A stretch of DNA of 64,000 bases from DATADW01 sp963733905 (GCA_963733905.1 CAVTEU010000007.1:434001-498000); one strand, 5' to 3'. Positions 1 to 10,507 are shown, numbered from the stretch's first letter. Notes: generated by a model from the sequence alone, not told the origin. Program-made: numbers and translations.

Positions 1-400
1 GACATCGTCTACGCGCTCGAGCCAACGCTCGATCCGGCGGAGTTCACCGACGTGCTCCACCGCTCCGGTTTGGCCGAGAGGCGCCCCGTCGATCGACGCA
101 GACGTGATGGCGGCGATGACCTCGGGCGCCGATGTGATCGTGACGGCGCGGCATGAGAACGAGTTGGTTGGGGTGTCGCGGGCGATATCGGACTTCGCCT
201 ACTGCACCTATCTGTCGGATCTGGCGGTGGACCGGCGGTTTCAACGTCAGGGGATCGGGCGGCGGCTGCTCGACGAGACGCACCTCGCCGCCGGGCTCGG
301 GACCACCCTCATCCTTCTGGCCGCTCCGGCGGCGGTCGACTACTACCCGCACATCGGGATGGAGCGTCATGAGTCGTGCTGGGTGATACGGCCTTCATGA
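1..400 (+). CDS. GNAT family N-acetyltransferase, 5' truncated by window edge
   Basis: Acetyl-CoA-dependent N-acetyltransferase of unknown substrate. From position 104 the frame reads through a typical GNAT core: strand 'YCTYLSDLAVD', the acetyl-CoA pyrophosphate-binding loop 'RRFQRQGIGRRLL' (Q/RxxGxG type), then the C-terminal alpha/beta part ending 'YYPHIGMERH'. The first 95 bases code in another frame for the usual GNAT N-terminal stretch ('YALEPTLDPAEF'), so one extra base near position 95 splits the gene. The true start lies before the window. The substrate cannot be told from sequence. Confidence 0.8.
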   Translation, partial: TSSTRSSQRSIRRSSPTCSTAPVWPRGAPSIDADVMAAMTSGADVIVTARHENELVGVSRAISDFAYCTYLSDLAVDRRFQRQGIGRRLLDETHLAAGLGTTLILLAAPAAVDYYPHIGMERHESCWVIRPS

Positions 401-435
401 GACGGAAGACGGAAGACGGAAGACGGCAGACGGAA
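401..435. repeat. Five tandem copies of a 7-bp unit
   Basis: Direct reading shows GACGGAA repeated (401-407, 408-414, 415-421), a GACGGCA variant (422-428) and a final GACGGAA (429-435). It lies between the stop of the GNAT gene and the start of the YdeI-like gene. Seven bases is not a multiple of three, so a copy-number change would shift frame in anything translated through it. Confidence 0.85.
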
Positions 436-1016
436 TACCGACGCAGATCGGTTCCAACCGGCGAGTCGGAGACGAATGGCGGGCATGGCTGGAGAACAAT
501 GCCGCAATCGTCGAGCGGGGTGTGGCTGGTCATTGTGGAAGGCCCATACCGGAAGGCGGCTCGACTACGAGGGACTCGTGGAGGAGGCGCTCTGCTTTGG
601 CTGGATCGACTCCCGGGCTGAAAAGCTCGACGCCGACCGCTCCATGATCAGGTTCACGCCCCGCCGACGGGGCAGCGGGTGGTCCCGCACCAACAAGGAG
701 CGGATCGAGCGGCTCGATCGAGCGGGTTTGATGACCGATGCCGGCCGGGCGGTCATCGCCGCCGCCAAAGCGGACGGCTCGTGGACGTTGCTCGACGACG
801 TCGAGGCGCTCGTCGTCCCCGAAGATCTGGCGGAAGCCCTGGCGAGCCGTCCGGGTGCGAGGGATCGTTGGGAGGCGTTTCCCCCTTCGGCGCGCAAGGC
901 CATGCTGGGGTGGATCGCCCAAGCGAAGAGAGCGCCTACGAGAGCCGCCCGGGTGACGGAAACGGCGGAGCGGGCCGCCCGCGGCGAGCGTGCCGGTCAA
1001 GTCCGACCAGTCCTAG
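434..1016 (+). CDS. YdeI/OmpD-associated family protein (frameshifted)
   Basis: Member of the YdeI-like family, whose biochemical role is poorly defined (linked to stress and antimicrobial peptide protection in other bacteria). Signature blocks occur in order but in different frames: 'EWRAWLENN' near 474, 'GVWLVI' near 520, then one frame from about 540 with 'KAHTGRRLDYE', 'ALCFGWIDSR', 'GSGWSRTNKERIERL', 'AAKADGSWTLLD' and 'FPPSARKAMLGWI'. At least two indels at about 470-540 break the N-terminus. The start is uncertain because the 5' end runs into the 7-bp tandem repeat. The likely stop is TAG at 1014-1016, reached after a third shift. The family is clear, the ends are approximate. Confidence 0.75.
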
Positions 1017-1511
1017 TCAGCGAACCCGAGGGCTCCGCCTCTCGACGAGCACCACGTCGCGCCAGACACCGTGATGACGGGCGAGGCTCTCTCTGGTCCC
1101 AACGACCCGGAACCCGCACCCGAGATGCAGCGCCAGGCTCGCCGTGTTCTCGGGAAATATCCCCGACTGCAGGGTCCACACCCCGGCGTTCTCCGAATCG
1201 GTGATGAACCGTTCCAGCAGCGTCCTGCCCACGCCGCGTCCCCGCGTCCGGGGGTCGACATAGATGCTGTGCTCGACCACACCCTCGTAGACGGCACGGC
1301 GCGACACCGGCGAGGCCGCCACCCAACCCACGACCTGTCCCTCGGCGTCAACCGCCACCAACCGCAGCCCAGGTAGGTGCGAACGATCCCAATCTTCCCA
1401 TTCGGGGACCCGGGTCTCGAAGGTCGCCTGCCCTTCCTCGAGACCGGCGTCGAGGATCTCGGCCACGCGCGGCCAATCGTCTGGGGTCATGACACGCAAG
1501 GTCACGGGCAC
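1017..1511 (-). CDS. GNAT acetyltransferase, phosphinothricin acetyltransferase-like
   Basis: A 164-residue GNAT of the Pat/Bar-like group, which acetylates small amines such as phosphinothricin or methionine sulfoximine, although most genomic members have unknown natural substrates. Visible features are the N-terminal 'RVMTPDDWPRVAEI', the 'GWVAASPVSRRAVYEG' segment typical of Pat, 'EHSIYVDPRTRGRGVGRTLL' with the acetyl-CoA loop, and 'SGIFPENTASLALHLGCGF'. The frame is intact. It uses a GTG start, and an internal ATG seven codons in is possible. It is convergent with the YdeI-like gene. Confidence 0.88.
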   Translation of the reverse strand: MPVTLRVMTPDDWPRVAEILDAGLEEGQATFETRVPEWEDWDRSHLPGLRLVAVDAEGQVVGWVAASPVSRRAVYEGVVEHSIYVDPRTRGRGVGRTLLERFITDSENAGVWTLQSGIFPENTASLALHLGCGFRVVGTRESLARHHGVWRDVVLVERRSPRVR

Positions 1512-1562
1512 CGTGGTCTCTTCGGTGCCTCCATCAGGAGGATTGACCCTATCTTCGCCCCC

Positions 1563-2475
1563 ATGAGCGAAACGTTAGGAGGGGCGACGATCTGGCCCGC
1601 ATTGGCCGTGGACGCCTGGCGGGACACAAGGGACACGCTCCACCGGTGGACGCAGATCGTGGGGAAGGTGCGGCTCGCCCACTCGCCTCCACACCCCACT
1701 GGTGGGGGGTTGCGTTGTACGTCACTCCTCGGGGTCTGACGACGTCTCGATTCCCCACGGCAACGTCGTCTTCGCCATCGACTTCGACTTCAGACGTCAC
1801 CGGTTGGTGATCGTGTCGAGTGACGGCGGAAGATCCATCATGTCGCTGGAGCCCCGCTCGGTGGCCGACTTCTACACCGAAATGATGGGCAGGCTCGACG
1901 AGCTCGGTCTGTCCACATCGATCTGGACGATGCCCGTGGAGATCGACGACGCTGTTCCATTCGAGCTGGATCACGAACACGCCTCGTATGACCCGGTATG
2001 CGCCCAGATGTTCTGGGAGCAATTGGTCCAGGCCGACCGGGTCCTGCAGATATTCAGGGCCCGATTCATGGGCAAGGCCAGCCCTGTCCATTTCTTCTGG
2101 GGTTCGTTCGATTTGGCAGCGACCCGGTTTTCCGGGCGGCCCGCTCCCCCCCATCCGGGAGGTGTCCCCAACGTAGGTAACTGGGTGATGGAGGAGGCGT
2201 ACTCCCACGAGGTGAGCAGCGCCGGTTTCTTCCCCGACACCGGCGTCGAGGGCGCCTTCTATTCCTATGCCTACCCCGAGCCCGAGGGCTTCGCCGAGCA
2301 CCCCGTCATCCCCACTGATGCGGGCTACGACGACGCAATGGGCGAGTTCATCCTCCCCTACGAAGCTGTTCGGACTTCTGCCGCGCCCGATGCCACGCTC
2401 CTCGACTTCCTCCAGACCACCTACGAGGCGGCGGCGGTTCATGCCCGGTGGGACCGGAAGGCGCTGGAACGGTGA
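1563..2475 (+). CDS. DUF5996 family protein (two frameshifts)
   Basis: Actinobacterial DUF5996 protein of unknown function. The N-terminus from ATG 1563 carries 'WTQIVGKVRLA' and the long downstream frame carries 'SVADFYTEMMGRLDELG', 'IWTMPVEIDDAVPF', 'ASYDPVCAQMFWEQL', 'SPVHFFWGSFDLA', 'RFSGRPAPPHPGG', 'EAYSHEVSSAGFFPD' and 'DATLLDFLQTTYEAAA'. Between about 1697 and 1765 the protein continues in two other frames ('HWWGVALYVTPRG', then 'PHGNVVFAIDFDF'), so two single-base losses interrupt the gene. About 300 residues, the usual family length. The stop overlaps the GTG start of the next gene. Confidence 0.85.
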
Positions 2476-2938
2476 GAGAACGCGGCGGGACAACCACTAC
2501 CCCCGACTACCCTCGACCATCCCCAGATGCCCGTCTCGACACGCTCACCTGGACCGGTCGCGCCACCCCGACTCCCGAAGCGGGGCCGACCGCTTCATGC
2601 GCCGAATGCTCGGCGTGACGGGAGACCCCGTCCCGGGTGCGATACTCGGTGCGCAGCGACTCCTGGGCAGGTCGCTCGTGGTGTCGGCGGTGCGCTGCAC
2701 TCTGACCTACCTGGTCATACCCGTCCTGGCGCCGGTGCTGGGACTGGCCGGGGTGCTCGCCGTCCCGGTGAGCCTGATGCTGACCGTGGTGGCGATGGCC
2801 ATGGCCATCTCGGGTCTCCGTCGTTTCTGGCTGGCCGACCACCGGGCCCGATGGCAGTACACGATCTTCATCGTGATCGTCCTCGGGTTCCTGGTCACCG
2901 CATTCGTCCTCGACCTGGTGACTTTGCTCTCCGCCTGA
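2472..2938 (+). CDS. Small multi-pass membrane protein, uncharacterised
   Basis: No family recognised. The C-terminal two thirds (from about 2595) read 'RRMLGVTGDPVPGAILGAQRLLGRSL' followed by three hydrophobic stretches at about 2688-2800, 2770-2815 and 2858-2935, consistent with a three-helix inner-membrane protein. The N-terminal frame starting at GTG 2472 encodes a Pro/Thr-rich hydrophilic stretch ('TTTTPDYPRPSPDARLD') and must shift near 2590 to join it. The GTG overlaps the TGA of the DUF5996 gene, suggesting translational coupling. The function is unknown. Confidence 0.55.
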
Positions 2939-2955
2939 AGCTATCGGCGCGGCCG

Positions 2956-2966
2956 TAGGCTGCACC
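2956..2966 (+). promoter_or_regulatory. Possible -10 element for a leaderless transcript
   Basis: TAGGCT at 2956-2961 fits the actinobacterial TANNNT -10 consensus and ends five bases before the ATG at 2967, the spacing expected when transcription begins at or next to the start codon. No clear Shine-Dalgarno precedes this ATG. Inferred from position and consensus only. Confidence 0.35.
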
Positions 2967-3950
2967 ATGGAGCCTTCGCGCTCCAACGAGGTCGTCGCCC
3001 CGCGGCGGGTACCGCTCCCTGTTGGTGATGCTCGTGGTGCTGGTGGTGGCGGCATCGGTCGCCGTCCTGGCGGTGCAACCCTCCCCCGATCCGGTGTTCG
3101 AGGGATCGCTGGTCACTCCATATCGGGTACACCGTCAGCCTTGTCCTGTTCGTGCTCCCAGTGGCCGGCTTCCTCATCTGGTTCGCCCGGCACCGGCGCG
3201 CCCATCCCGCGTGGCGGGCGTTCTGGCTGACATTCGCCGTGGTCGTCGGCGTCTGGTCGATGCTCGACGTGTTGCTCGCTCGGACCTTCTTCACCTTTCC
3301 AAACCCGGCGGCGACCGTGGGCATCTACGCCCCTGGCTACGACCCGGTGAGCGGGTGGGGGCTGAACGTGCCGGTGGAGGAATTTCTCTTCTACATAGGC
3401 GGGTGCGCCTTCATCGTCCTCGCCTACATCTGGTCGGCCGAGGTGTGGTATCCGGCAGCGACCCGGGATCCCGGCGAGTATCGATCCGAGGTTTCCGCCG
3501 GGTTGGTGCTTCGCGAGATGGTTCACCCCAAGAGCTTGGCGCTGGGTCTTGATCGTCATCGCCGCCGCCATCGCCTACAAGAAGCTCGGGCCCCACGGCT
3601 ACCAGGAGGGCTTCCCGGGATACATGGTGTTCATCGTTCTCCTGATCACCATCCCGGCAGCCACCACCTTTCGGCTGGTGCTCCGCTTCGTGAATATGCG
3701 CGCATTCCTCTTCGCATTGCAGGCGCTGCTCCTCGTGGCTCTGCTGTGGGAGGTGACGCTGGCGTTGCCATACGGATGGTGGAATTACCGAAGCGAGCAG
3801 ATGGTGGGCGTGTTCATCGAGCCCTGGTCGGATCTGCCTATCGAGGCGGTGATCGTTTGGGGAGCGGCCGCCTGGATGAACGTGAGCCTCTACGAACTGT
3901 TCAGGCTGTGGGGTCACGCCAAGGAAGTCAAGACCGAGAAGCCTCTGTAG
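2967..3950 (+). CDS. Lycopene-cyclase-domain integral membrane protein (frameshifted)
   Basis: Polytopic membrane protein of about 325 residues resembling a fusion of two CrtYc/CrtYd-type lycopene cyclase domains. Each half carries a short conserved acidic motif at a membrane edge: 'NVPVEEFLFYIGG' near 3370 and 'LPIEAVIVWGAAAW' near 3835. In the known family, P(V/I)EE motifs are essential for cyclisation of lycopene ends. The second copy here has EA rather than EE. Hydrophobic segments run throughout, including an N-terminal helix at about 3010-3075. The protein continues across three frame changes near 3000, 3118 and 3540. No crtB, crtI or crtE lies nearby, so a carotenoid role is inferred from domain likeness only. 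Its 3' end overlaps the convergent cyclase gene by 23 bases. Confidence 0.6.
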
Positions 3951-6900
3951 CCGTCTCTTCCACCCACCTGACGCTGTGCGACCGGGCCAGCCTCAGGGCA
4001 TTAGCCAGGTCGGCCGCACGATCATCCGGATCGGGCCCTGCCCTGCCCTTTCAGGTAGGCCCTCATCAGCGGGTATGGCATGTCGAGGCCTCCGCAAGGT
4101 CGATCGCCTGGCCCCACAGCTTTACTGCCTTTGGGACGTCGCCGGCACGGCGAGCCTGGTGGCCTCTCACACGAGCGCCATCGGCCGGGCGATCGGCGTG
4201 GTGCGCGCTTGACCGAGGAGGGGGCGGACCACCGCATCCGCTGCGGCGATCGCATCGTCGCCGGCCGGCATCGGCCCTCCGGACTCAGCTGCTTCCCAGA
4301 CGGCGATCGCTGTTTCCGACAGCATCCAGAAGCCGTCGTAGGCATGGACGCGGCAAGGGGCGAGATCTCGTCAGCCAACTCCGCTGCCTCCGACAGATAC
4401 CTTCCCGCGGCGTCGATCCTCCCCAAGCGCCATGAGGCCAAGGCGAGTATCCCGATGCGCTCCAACAAAGATGGGACCTCGCCACCCTCGTGGCACGAGC
4501 TGCCAGATCCTCGCATCGTGCCAGGGCTTCCTCGTAGTCGCCCCTGAGCAGGTCGAGCACCGACTCGGCGAGGCCCGTCCAGGTGATGTGCAGGTCGTCA
4601 CCGGCATAGACGGCCTTTCTCCCAACTCACGCAGGAGGACCCTTGTCCGGTCAACGCCAGGCGGTGACGCTCGGCGAAGGCCTCGACGCCTATCACGCTG
4701 CGGACACCGCCTAGCTTCACCGATGGCCTCGTACTCTGCCCGAGATCGACGCCCACCTCGATCGTCTCCGACCAGGCGCCGACTGTGACCAGGAAGACCA
4801 TACGGTTGAGCAGGACCTCGGCCCTGGCAAGTGGCGAGTCGGCCTCAAGGGCGATCCGCAAGGCCCTGTTGTGGTAGCGGCGAGACAGGCCACGCAGCCC
4901 AGCCAGGCCTGCCCCGTACATGAGGAAGCTGAGAGCCCGTGCCTCCACAGAGGATGGTTGGGCACGCTCCGCCAGGTTGGCGGAGCGAATGCCGTGATGG
5001 AAGAGCGCCATAGTGTCTGCCTGCGAGAAAGAGGTGAACAACAGGTCGTATGCCGCCTCGGCCCGGAGCACCCGTTTCGCCGCCTTCGGTCCGCTCATTC
5101 GGCGGGTGGGCAAGAGGCGGTGGCTCGCTTGGATGATTGCCTGACCGAGCAGACCCATCGCCTTCCCGGCCCGTGACCCAGGTACATCGAGCCCGAGCAG
5201 CTCGGCGGCCTCCTCAGCCTCGGAGCGGGCACGTGACACATCTCCTTCGAGCCGAGCCGCTGCGGCCAGCAGCCGGTGCCACTCGGCGAGACGGTCGTCG
5301 CTCACCGTGTCCGACTCGAATTCGATCGCCATTTCGAGCTCCTCCCTGGCGTCGGCATAGGCCTGGCGGCGAGCGCTTGCCTCCCCGCCGCCTCGAGCGG
5401 ATCAAGTGCCTCCAACGGTTTCCCCGCCTCGACCAGATGGTGTGCGATCAGCGCCGGCCCCGCACCGAGGGCGGCGAAGACGTCCGCGGCGGCTGCGTGG
5501 AGGTGGCGGCGTTCCGGCACAGGCAAGCGTGACGCCGCCACCTCGGCGATGACTCCATGACTGAATCGGGTCGTGCCGTCCGCTTCCCGCTCCACCAGCC
5601 TGGCCGACACCGCCCATTCCAGCGAGCCCTCGACATCCCCGATGCTGGGACCGTCGGGGTGTATCGCCGTCAGCACTCGCGTGTCGAAGGAGGATCCGAG
5701 GACACTGGCGACGCTGAGCGTCCGCTGTGCCGCGGGCTCGAGCCGCTCCAGCCGCGAGGCGATGGATGCCGCAATCGAATCGGGAAGAGAACCGCCTTCC
5801 CATCTTCCGATATCGAGGGAAGCGGCGCGCTCGGGGCCGGCCACCGTGACCACTCCCTGGTCCCGCATCGATCGGAGAATCTCCTCGGTGAACAGAGGGT
5901 GCCCTCCGGCCCGGCCCCAGACCGCATCGACGAGGTCATCGGGTATCGAGTCGCTGTCGAGGCGATCTCCGATGAGCGCCGCCGTGTCCTCCCGACCGAG
6001 GGGGGCGAGGTTCAGGTGGTGTGTTCCCTCCGGCCAATCCCGCTCGACCGGCCGTTGGGCGAACAGCATGACCCGGGCCGGCCACGTTCTCGACAGCTCC
6101 ATCAAGAGCTCCCACGTGGCCCCGTCGACCCATTGAGCATCGTCAACCGCAACCAGGACCGGGTGACCGTCGGTGAGGACGGTGAACAGGCGCGCCGTTA
6201 GCCGGCGGGTGACTGTCACCCTCGTCTCGAAGCTGATTCCGGCGTCCTCGCCCCCGGCAACCCCGATGACAGCGAGAGAAGCTCGGCCTCCCTGGTTGAT
6301 GTCTCCCCGAGCAGTCCGAGAGCCTTGTCCAGCGCATGCTGGCCATGTCCGAGAAGTCTCTCCAGGGCCGGCCGGGCGGCACGGTACGGAACGGTGTCTT
6401 CCAGGGCGTCGCCGGTCATCTCGATGACCGGTACCGAGGAGCCGCTTGCCTCTGCTACAGCCGATCGGAGCAACAACGACTTTCCCATCCCCGGCTCGGC
6501 CTTGATGGCGACCGATGCCGAAGTCCCTTCGTAAATGAGCCGCCTCACCGCCTCGCGCAACAGCGTCCTCTCGCCGATCGCTCCACCACCGCCGGACCCT
6601 GGTCAGGGACGGCCTGCCTGGCACCCAATGGTTTATAGGCGACCACCGAGCCCTTGATCCCCTTGAGATGGATGGCCGGAGTCGGTTCGACGAGATCGAA
6701 CGACGTGCCCGGCTGCGGGTGACTGTCGACAAGAACACCCTGCTCGACGGCGCCTGCGAGACGTGCCGCCATGTTGGTGACGCTCGATATCACCGTGTAC
6801 GTACGCCGCTCCGGCGGACCTATCAGCCCGTGGATCACCCTTCCGCTGGCAACGCCGATACCGGCGCGCTCTCCGAGCTCGTGATGGATGGCCTGAGCAG

Positions 6901-7875
6901 CGGAAACGGCGCGCACCGTGTCGTCATCGTGGGAGTGCATGGCAAGACCCCAGCAGGCCCTGGCAAGCACCCCTTCGCCTTCGACGCCGACGTCCTCCAC
7001 CACCCCGCCGAATCGCTGCGCTGCCTCTTGGACGGCGCCGACCGAGCCGTGGAGATCGGCGAGGTTCTCAGGCGGCGGGAAGCCGTGCGAAGAGCATCGA
7101 GGCCGACCTGATCTCTCCCCTCGAGCCGCCGCGAGCCGAAAACGTGATCACGCTGTGCGGCAGCAGGGCCTCGACGGGGACGTCGCGTGTCGGCGGCTGT
7201 GGCAGTTCCGGGTTGTTGGGGCGGCCCGCAGCCGGATCGCACCCGTGAGGTGTCGCCGTTCCTTCCAGAGCGCCGCCGACCAGTACAAGGGCCTCAGGCT
7301 GATACCACCACCTCCCGGGCCGTGCCTCGCTTTGCGCTCGGTCGGCGGTGGCGACTCCCTCGCCACCGATCACGGCGAGCCAGTGACCGCCGACACCGCC
7401 AACCACGGCGCAGCTGACCGGCCCGGCGCTGATGCCCACCCTGAGCCTTAGCCCGATTCCGGGCGGGACCAACAACCCGTCGACAATCGCCAGCCTTGGC
7501 TGGCTGCGCCGGCCGCCGTGGAGCACGTCTTCTCGGCGTGCGGTCCTGCTCGCCTTGCCACACCGCTTGGATGCCATCGCCGGTGAAAGTGGTGACATCG
7601 CCGCCATGGGCGAGGACCGCCAGGACCAAGGGCTCATACACTGTGGATTCCCTCGAGGATTATCTCGGCTCCGCCAGCCTCTCGCGCCGAGCCACCTCCT
7701 CGGTCATGGCGGTGTAACCGATGACATCGGCAATGAGCGTCACCGCCTCGACCGTTGCATCGCCGGTGGGTCGGCTTCGGGGAGGAGCAAAGCGCACGTC
7801 TGGCAAGCAAACCGGCTGACCAGGCTCATCGCCGCTTGTCGGATCGGTTCCGAGACCCGACAGGCTGTGCGTCAT
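3928..7875 (-). CDS. Cyclase-like domains + AAA ATPase + TPR regulator (multiply frameshifted)
   Basis: Large signalling protein of about 1,300 residues. From the 7875 end: a class III cyclase-like domain ('LIADVIGYTAMTEE', then 'GGDVTTFTGDGIQAVW'), a second degenerate cyclase-like domain at about 7080-6600 ('GIGVASGRVIHGLIGP', 'SSVTNMAARLAGA'), an AAA/STAND ATPase at about 6560-5700 with Walker A 'EPGMGKS' and Walker B 'VLVAVDDAQWVD', then an alpha-helical TPR-like region to the stop 'VEETATEASRS' at 3928. At least eight frame changes are needed. The ATG at 7875 overlaps the TGA of the MpaB-type oxygenase (ATGA), so the two are probably one transcription unit. The first domain keeps metal-binding Asp positions; the second looks structural. 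Whether it makes cyclic nucleotide is unknown. Confidence 0.85.
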
Positions 7876-9045
7876 GCCACGCCTGGTGATCCTAAGGCGA
7901 GCAACCGATTGGCGATCCTGGCTCCGGGGGCATTTCGGTCCCCTTGGTCCTTCCAGAAGTGGTGCAGCTCGGGGGGAGGCGGAACTCGGCGCGCTCGCCT
8001 CCCCGGTCGCGCTCGATGAGGTATTGGACGAGATCCATCGAGAAGCGGCGGTAGGCAGCGGTCCGGGTGCCGATCATCTGGAGGATGGGATCGACCAACA
8101 GCACCAGAGCGCTCAACCCGACTACGAGTCCATCGCGCACCTTGTTCCGAGGGACGCCGAGCCCGTTGCAAACAGGCGGGGGAGCATCCGACGCATGAGC
8201 AGCGGCAGGCACCCCCGGAGCGGTCTTGGCATCCAGAACGGTGAGGAGCGCTTGAGCGAGACCGCGCCCCACGTCTCCGGGGGCGATCTGTCGCCCCTCG
8301 ATGGTCTCGGTGAGGCGAGCGGCTTCATCGAAATCCGCCGGTATCAGCTCGGGGAGTACTCCCATGAGCCGTCCCACCGCATTCCATGCGGTGAGGTACT
8401 CCTCGGCCTCATCACTTGATATCCAGAAGCCGAGGCGGCGAAGCCCGGTCACCACAAGGTAGGAGAAGGTCATCAAGGTAGCGGCAGGTCTTCCTGGTTT
8501 ATGGGTATGCCATCGCCCTCGATATCCCAGCGGATGTCGATCGCGTGCCAGTACGAGGTGACGGATGGCAGCATGCATCAGCCTCACCTTGCGTGCCGCC
8601 CATATCCCGGCGCCACCTGGCTCGAGGCCGCCGGTGGTCATCACGTCAACCACCATCTGTGAGGTCTCACCGAGGCGGCGGTCGGTGTCCTCGGTCAGGA
8701 AACCGGTCTGGGCGAGGACTCGGGCACCTCTGGTGGCTGCGTAGGCGGCGGGGAGCGAGTAGCAGCCGAGGATCGAGCCAGAACCTCAGGCCCCAGTTCC
8801 TGGAACAGGGTCTGCCCCTGCCCGATCTCCGTCTGCGACCCCCTCGACCGGTTGGCGAAAGCTCGCCGCCTCGGCGGGGAGCGTGTCCTCGGCCGCCTCG
8901 TAGTGGAACAGCCCGCGTTCAAGTGGTCGATCGCCATTGGCCCGGCCTCGAAGATGCTGGTGACCACTTGGTCTGGCCGGCGGATCGCCGACGAGACGGA
9001 GCTGATCGAGCCGGGAGGCGAGGGGGCCATATCCTGTTGGCGCAC
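7872..9045 (-). CDS. Oxygenase MpaB family protein (DUF2236), frameshifted
   Basis: DUF2236/MpaB-like protein, a family that includes heme-dependent rubber oxygenase (Lcp) and the fungal MpaB oxygenase. The central frame (8656 to about 8000) shows the family pattern: 'ISSDEAEEYLTAWNAVGRLMGV', 'PELIPADFDEAARL', 'LAQALLTVLD'. Upstream frames supply the N-terminal part ('SIFEAGPMAIDHLN', then 'LPAAYAATRGARVLAQTGF'). The downstream frame supplies the C-terminus 'ELHHFWKDQGDRNAPG' and a TGA that overlaps the next start. At least three indels occur (about 8950, 8790, 8010). The substrate is unknown. Coupling to a signalling ATPase is unusual for an oxygenase. Confidence 0.8.
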
Positions 9046-9124
9046 TCACGGTTCGATGCTACGCCGAGAGCGGTGGCCACCCGCCGAAGGCAATTCCGCG
9101 CATACGTCCGCCAACCAGACGAAA

Positions 9125-9675
9125 ATGGGCGGCATGGAGCAACTGTTATCCGAGCATCTCACCCGGCCGGAGCTCGACCTCGGCCTCGACCACATCCGCC
9201 GAGCCCCATCCGATGGCGGCACCCTCGAGTTGATCGTCCGCCGACCGGACGTCGACATCCGGGAGGAACTCGACGAGGGGATGCTCGATCTCGAGCAGGG
9301 ACTGGTCGGTGACAGCTGGCGGTCGACGCGGTGGCGGCCCGATGACCCAGGTCACCGTGATGAATGCCAGGGTTGCCGCGTTGGTGGCGCGCTCCCCTGA
9401 CCGTTGGGGATTGGCGGGCGACCAGCTCTACGTGGATCTCGACATCGGCGTCGACAATCTTCCGGCTGGGTCTCTGCTCGGCGTGGGTTCGGCCGTGCTC
9501 GAGGTGACCGAGCTTCCACATACAGGGTGCTCCAAGTTCAGCGGACGATTTGGGGCCGATGCACTCCGCTTCGTCAACTCATCGGTGGGCCGGCCGCTCA
9601 GATTGCGCGGTATGAACACCCGCGTGGTCGAGCGCCGGGGTCATCCGCCGCAGAGATGAGGTCCGCAAGCTTTGA
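9125..9675 (+). CDS. MOSC domain protein (frameshifted)
   Basis: MOSC-domain protein, the fold used by molybdenum cofactor sulfurase C-termini and YiiM-type proteins, often with a sulfur-carrying cysteine. The N-terminal frame runs 'MGGMEQLLSEHLTRPELD' and 'GLVGDSWRSTRW'. After a shift near 9330 it continues 'MTQVTVMNARVAALV', 'GDQLYVDLDIGVDNLPAG', 'AVLEVTELPHTGCSKF' and 'DALRFVNSSVGRPLRLRGMN'. The Cys in 'HTGCSKF' matches the conserved MOSC cysteine. A last shift near 9640 gives a better family-like ending ('RRRDEVRKL', stop 9673-9675) than the in-frame stop at 9659. Start could be 9125 or 9134. Confidence 0.85.
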
Positions 9676-9723
9676 AGCGAACCGACTGGGTGATGGAGGC
9701 GTATCCTCGATCGAGGTGATCTG

Positions 9724-9900
9724 ATGAAGAAAGCTGACAGGCCAGCTACGCGGATCTTTGGACGGCCCTTCGCGCACCATCATCGTCGAGCCGATGTAGC
9801 AGCCTCTACCCAAGCGCGAGATCGAGCAGGACCCGGCGCCGGAAAAGAGCCCGCCAAGCCGGAGAGAACCCCGGCGCCACCTGCGAAGCCGGCCCGCTGA
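9724..9900 (+). CDS. Small Pro/Ala/Glu-rich peptide, doubtful
   Basis: ATG 9724 is preceded by a reasonable ribosome site ('GAGGTGATCTG'). The frame gives 58 residues ('MKKADRPATR...') ending in a run of Pro, Ala and Lys. A neighbouring frame reads 'TIIVEPM' then 'QPLPKREIEQDPAPEK', which resembles tiny Pro/Glu-rich hypothetical proteins common in actinobacteria, so the real product may combine both frames through an indel. It sits just upstream of, and in the same direction as, the next gene. Low certainty. Confidence 0.35.
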   Translation: MKKADRPATRIFGRPFAHHHRRADVAASTQARDRAGPGAGKEPAKPERTPAPPAKPAR

Positions 9901-9910
9901 ACAACCGGCT

Positions 9911-10506
9911 ATGACCGAGGGCATCGCCCCCGACTTGATCGGGGTAGTCATCGGGTTCCGTCAGTTCGCGGTCCGACATGGTGAGCTGTGGTCTGTGCTC
10001 GCTCCTTACCTCTGGACCCCGCGGCGCACACACTGCGGATGTGCTTGGCGCCGAACCGGCACGAGGAGCCGGTGCCGGCCAAACACTGCACCTGTGGCTT
10101 CTACGTGAGGTACACGCCTCCGCCACGGACCGCATCGCTCACCACTCCCGATCTGGTCGCAGGGGCGATGGCCTGTATGGGGCCGTATCGAGTTGCACGC
10201 CCATGGGATGCGTGCCGAGCATGCCGCTGTGGTCGCACTGGCGCTCCCCTTCTCCTATGGCCGCAAGCGACGCGAGATTCTGCTGGCCGCTGAATCGTTG
10301 GGGTCCCCGCAGTCCCCGCCCGCCGCTTGGTGGCGGCAGCCACCACCCATGGTGAGATCATCCCTCGCCAGATGCGGCCACCGGATCTCGCTCCCAACAA
10401 GCGAGCCGCTCCAGGGGAGCCTGCTCCCGCCCGGCTCAACGCCGTCGCCGACGGTCTCCGTCAACCAGCGCCCAAGAGGGCCAGGCACGGCTCGCCGCCC
10501 CGCTGA
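9911..10506 (+). CDS. Conserved uncharacterised protein with CxCG motif (frameshifted)
   Basis: No named family recognised, but the organisation recalls a widespread actinobacterial hypothetical: an N-terminal beta-rich part ('GVVIGFRQFAVRHGELWSV'), a cysteine cluster 'HEEPVPAKHCTCGFY', a segment around 'LVAGAMA', then 'MRAEHAAVVALALPFSYGR' and 'REILLAAESLG'. The last frame reads a basic, Pro-rich tail ('VPARRLVAAATTHGEII' to 'RARHGSPPR') and stops at 10504-10506. Frame changes near 9995, 10170 and 10300 are required. A metal-binding or nucleic-acid role is conceivable from the Cys/His cluster and basic tail, but nothing shows it directly. Confidence 0.6.
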
Positions 10507-10507
10507 A

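Noticed and set aside
401..435. 7-bp tandem repeat as a CRISPR or phase-variation tract
   Set aside because: Too short for CRISPR; five units only, and no gene start clearly depends on it.
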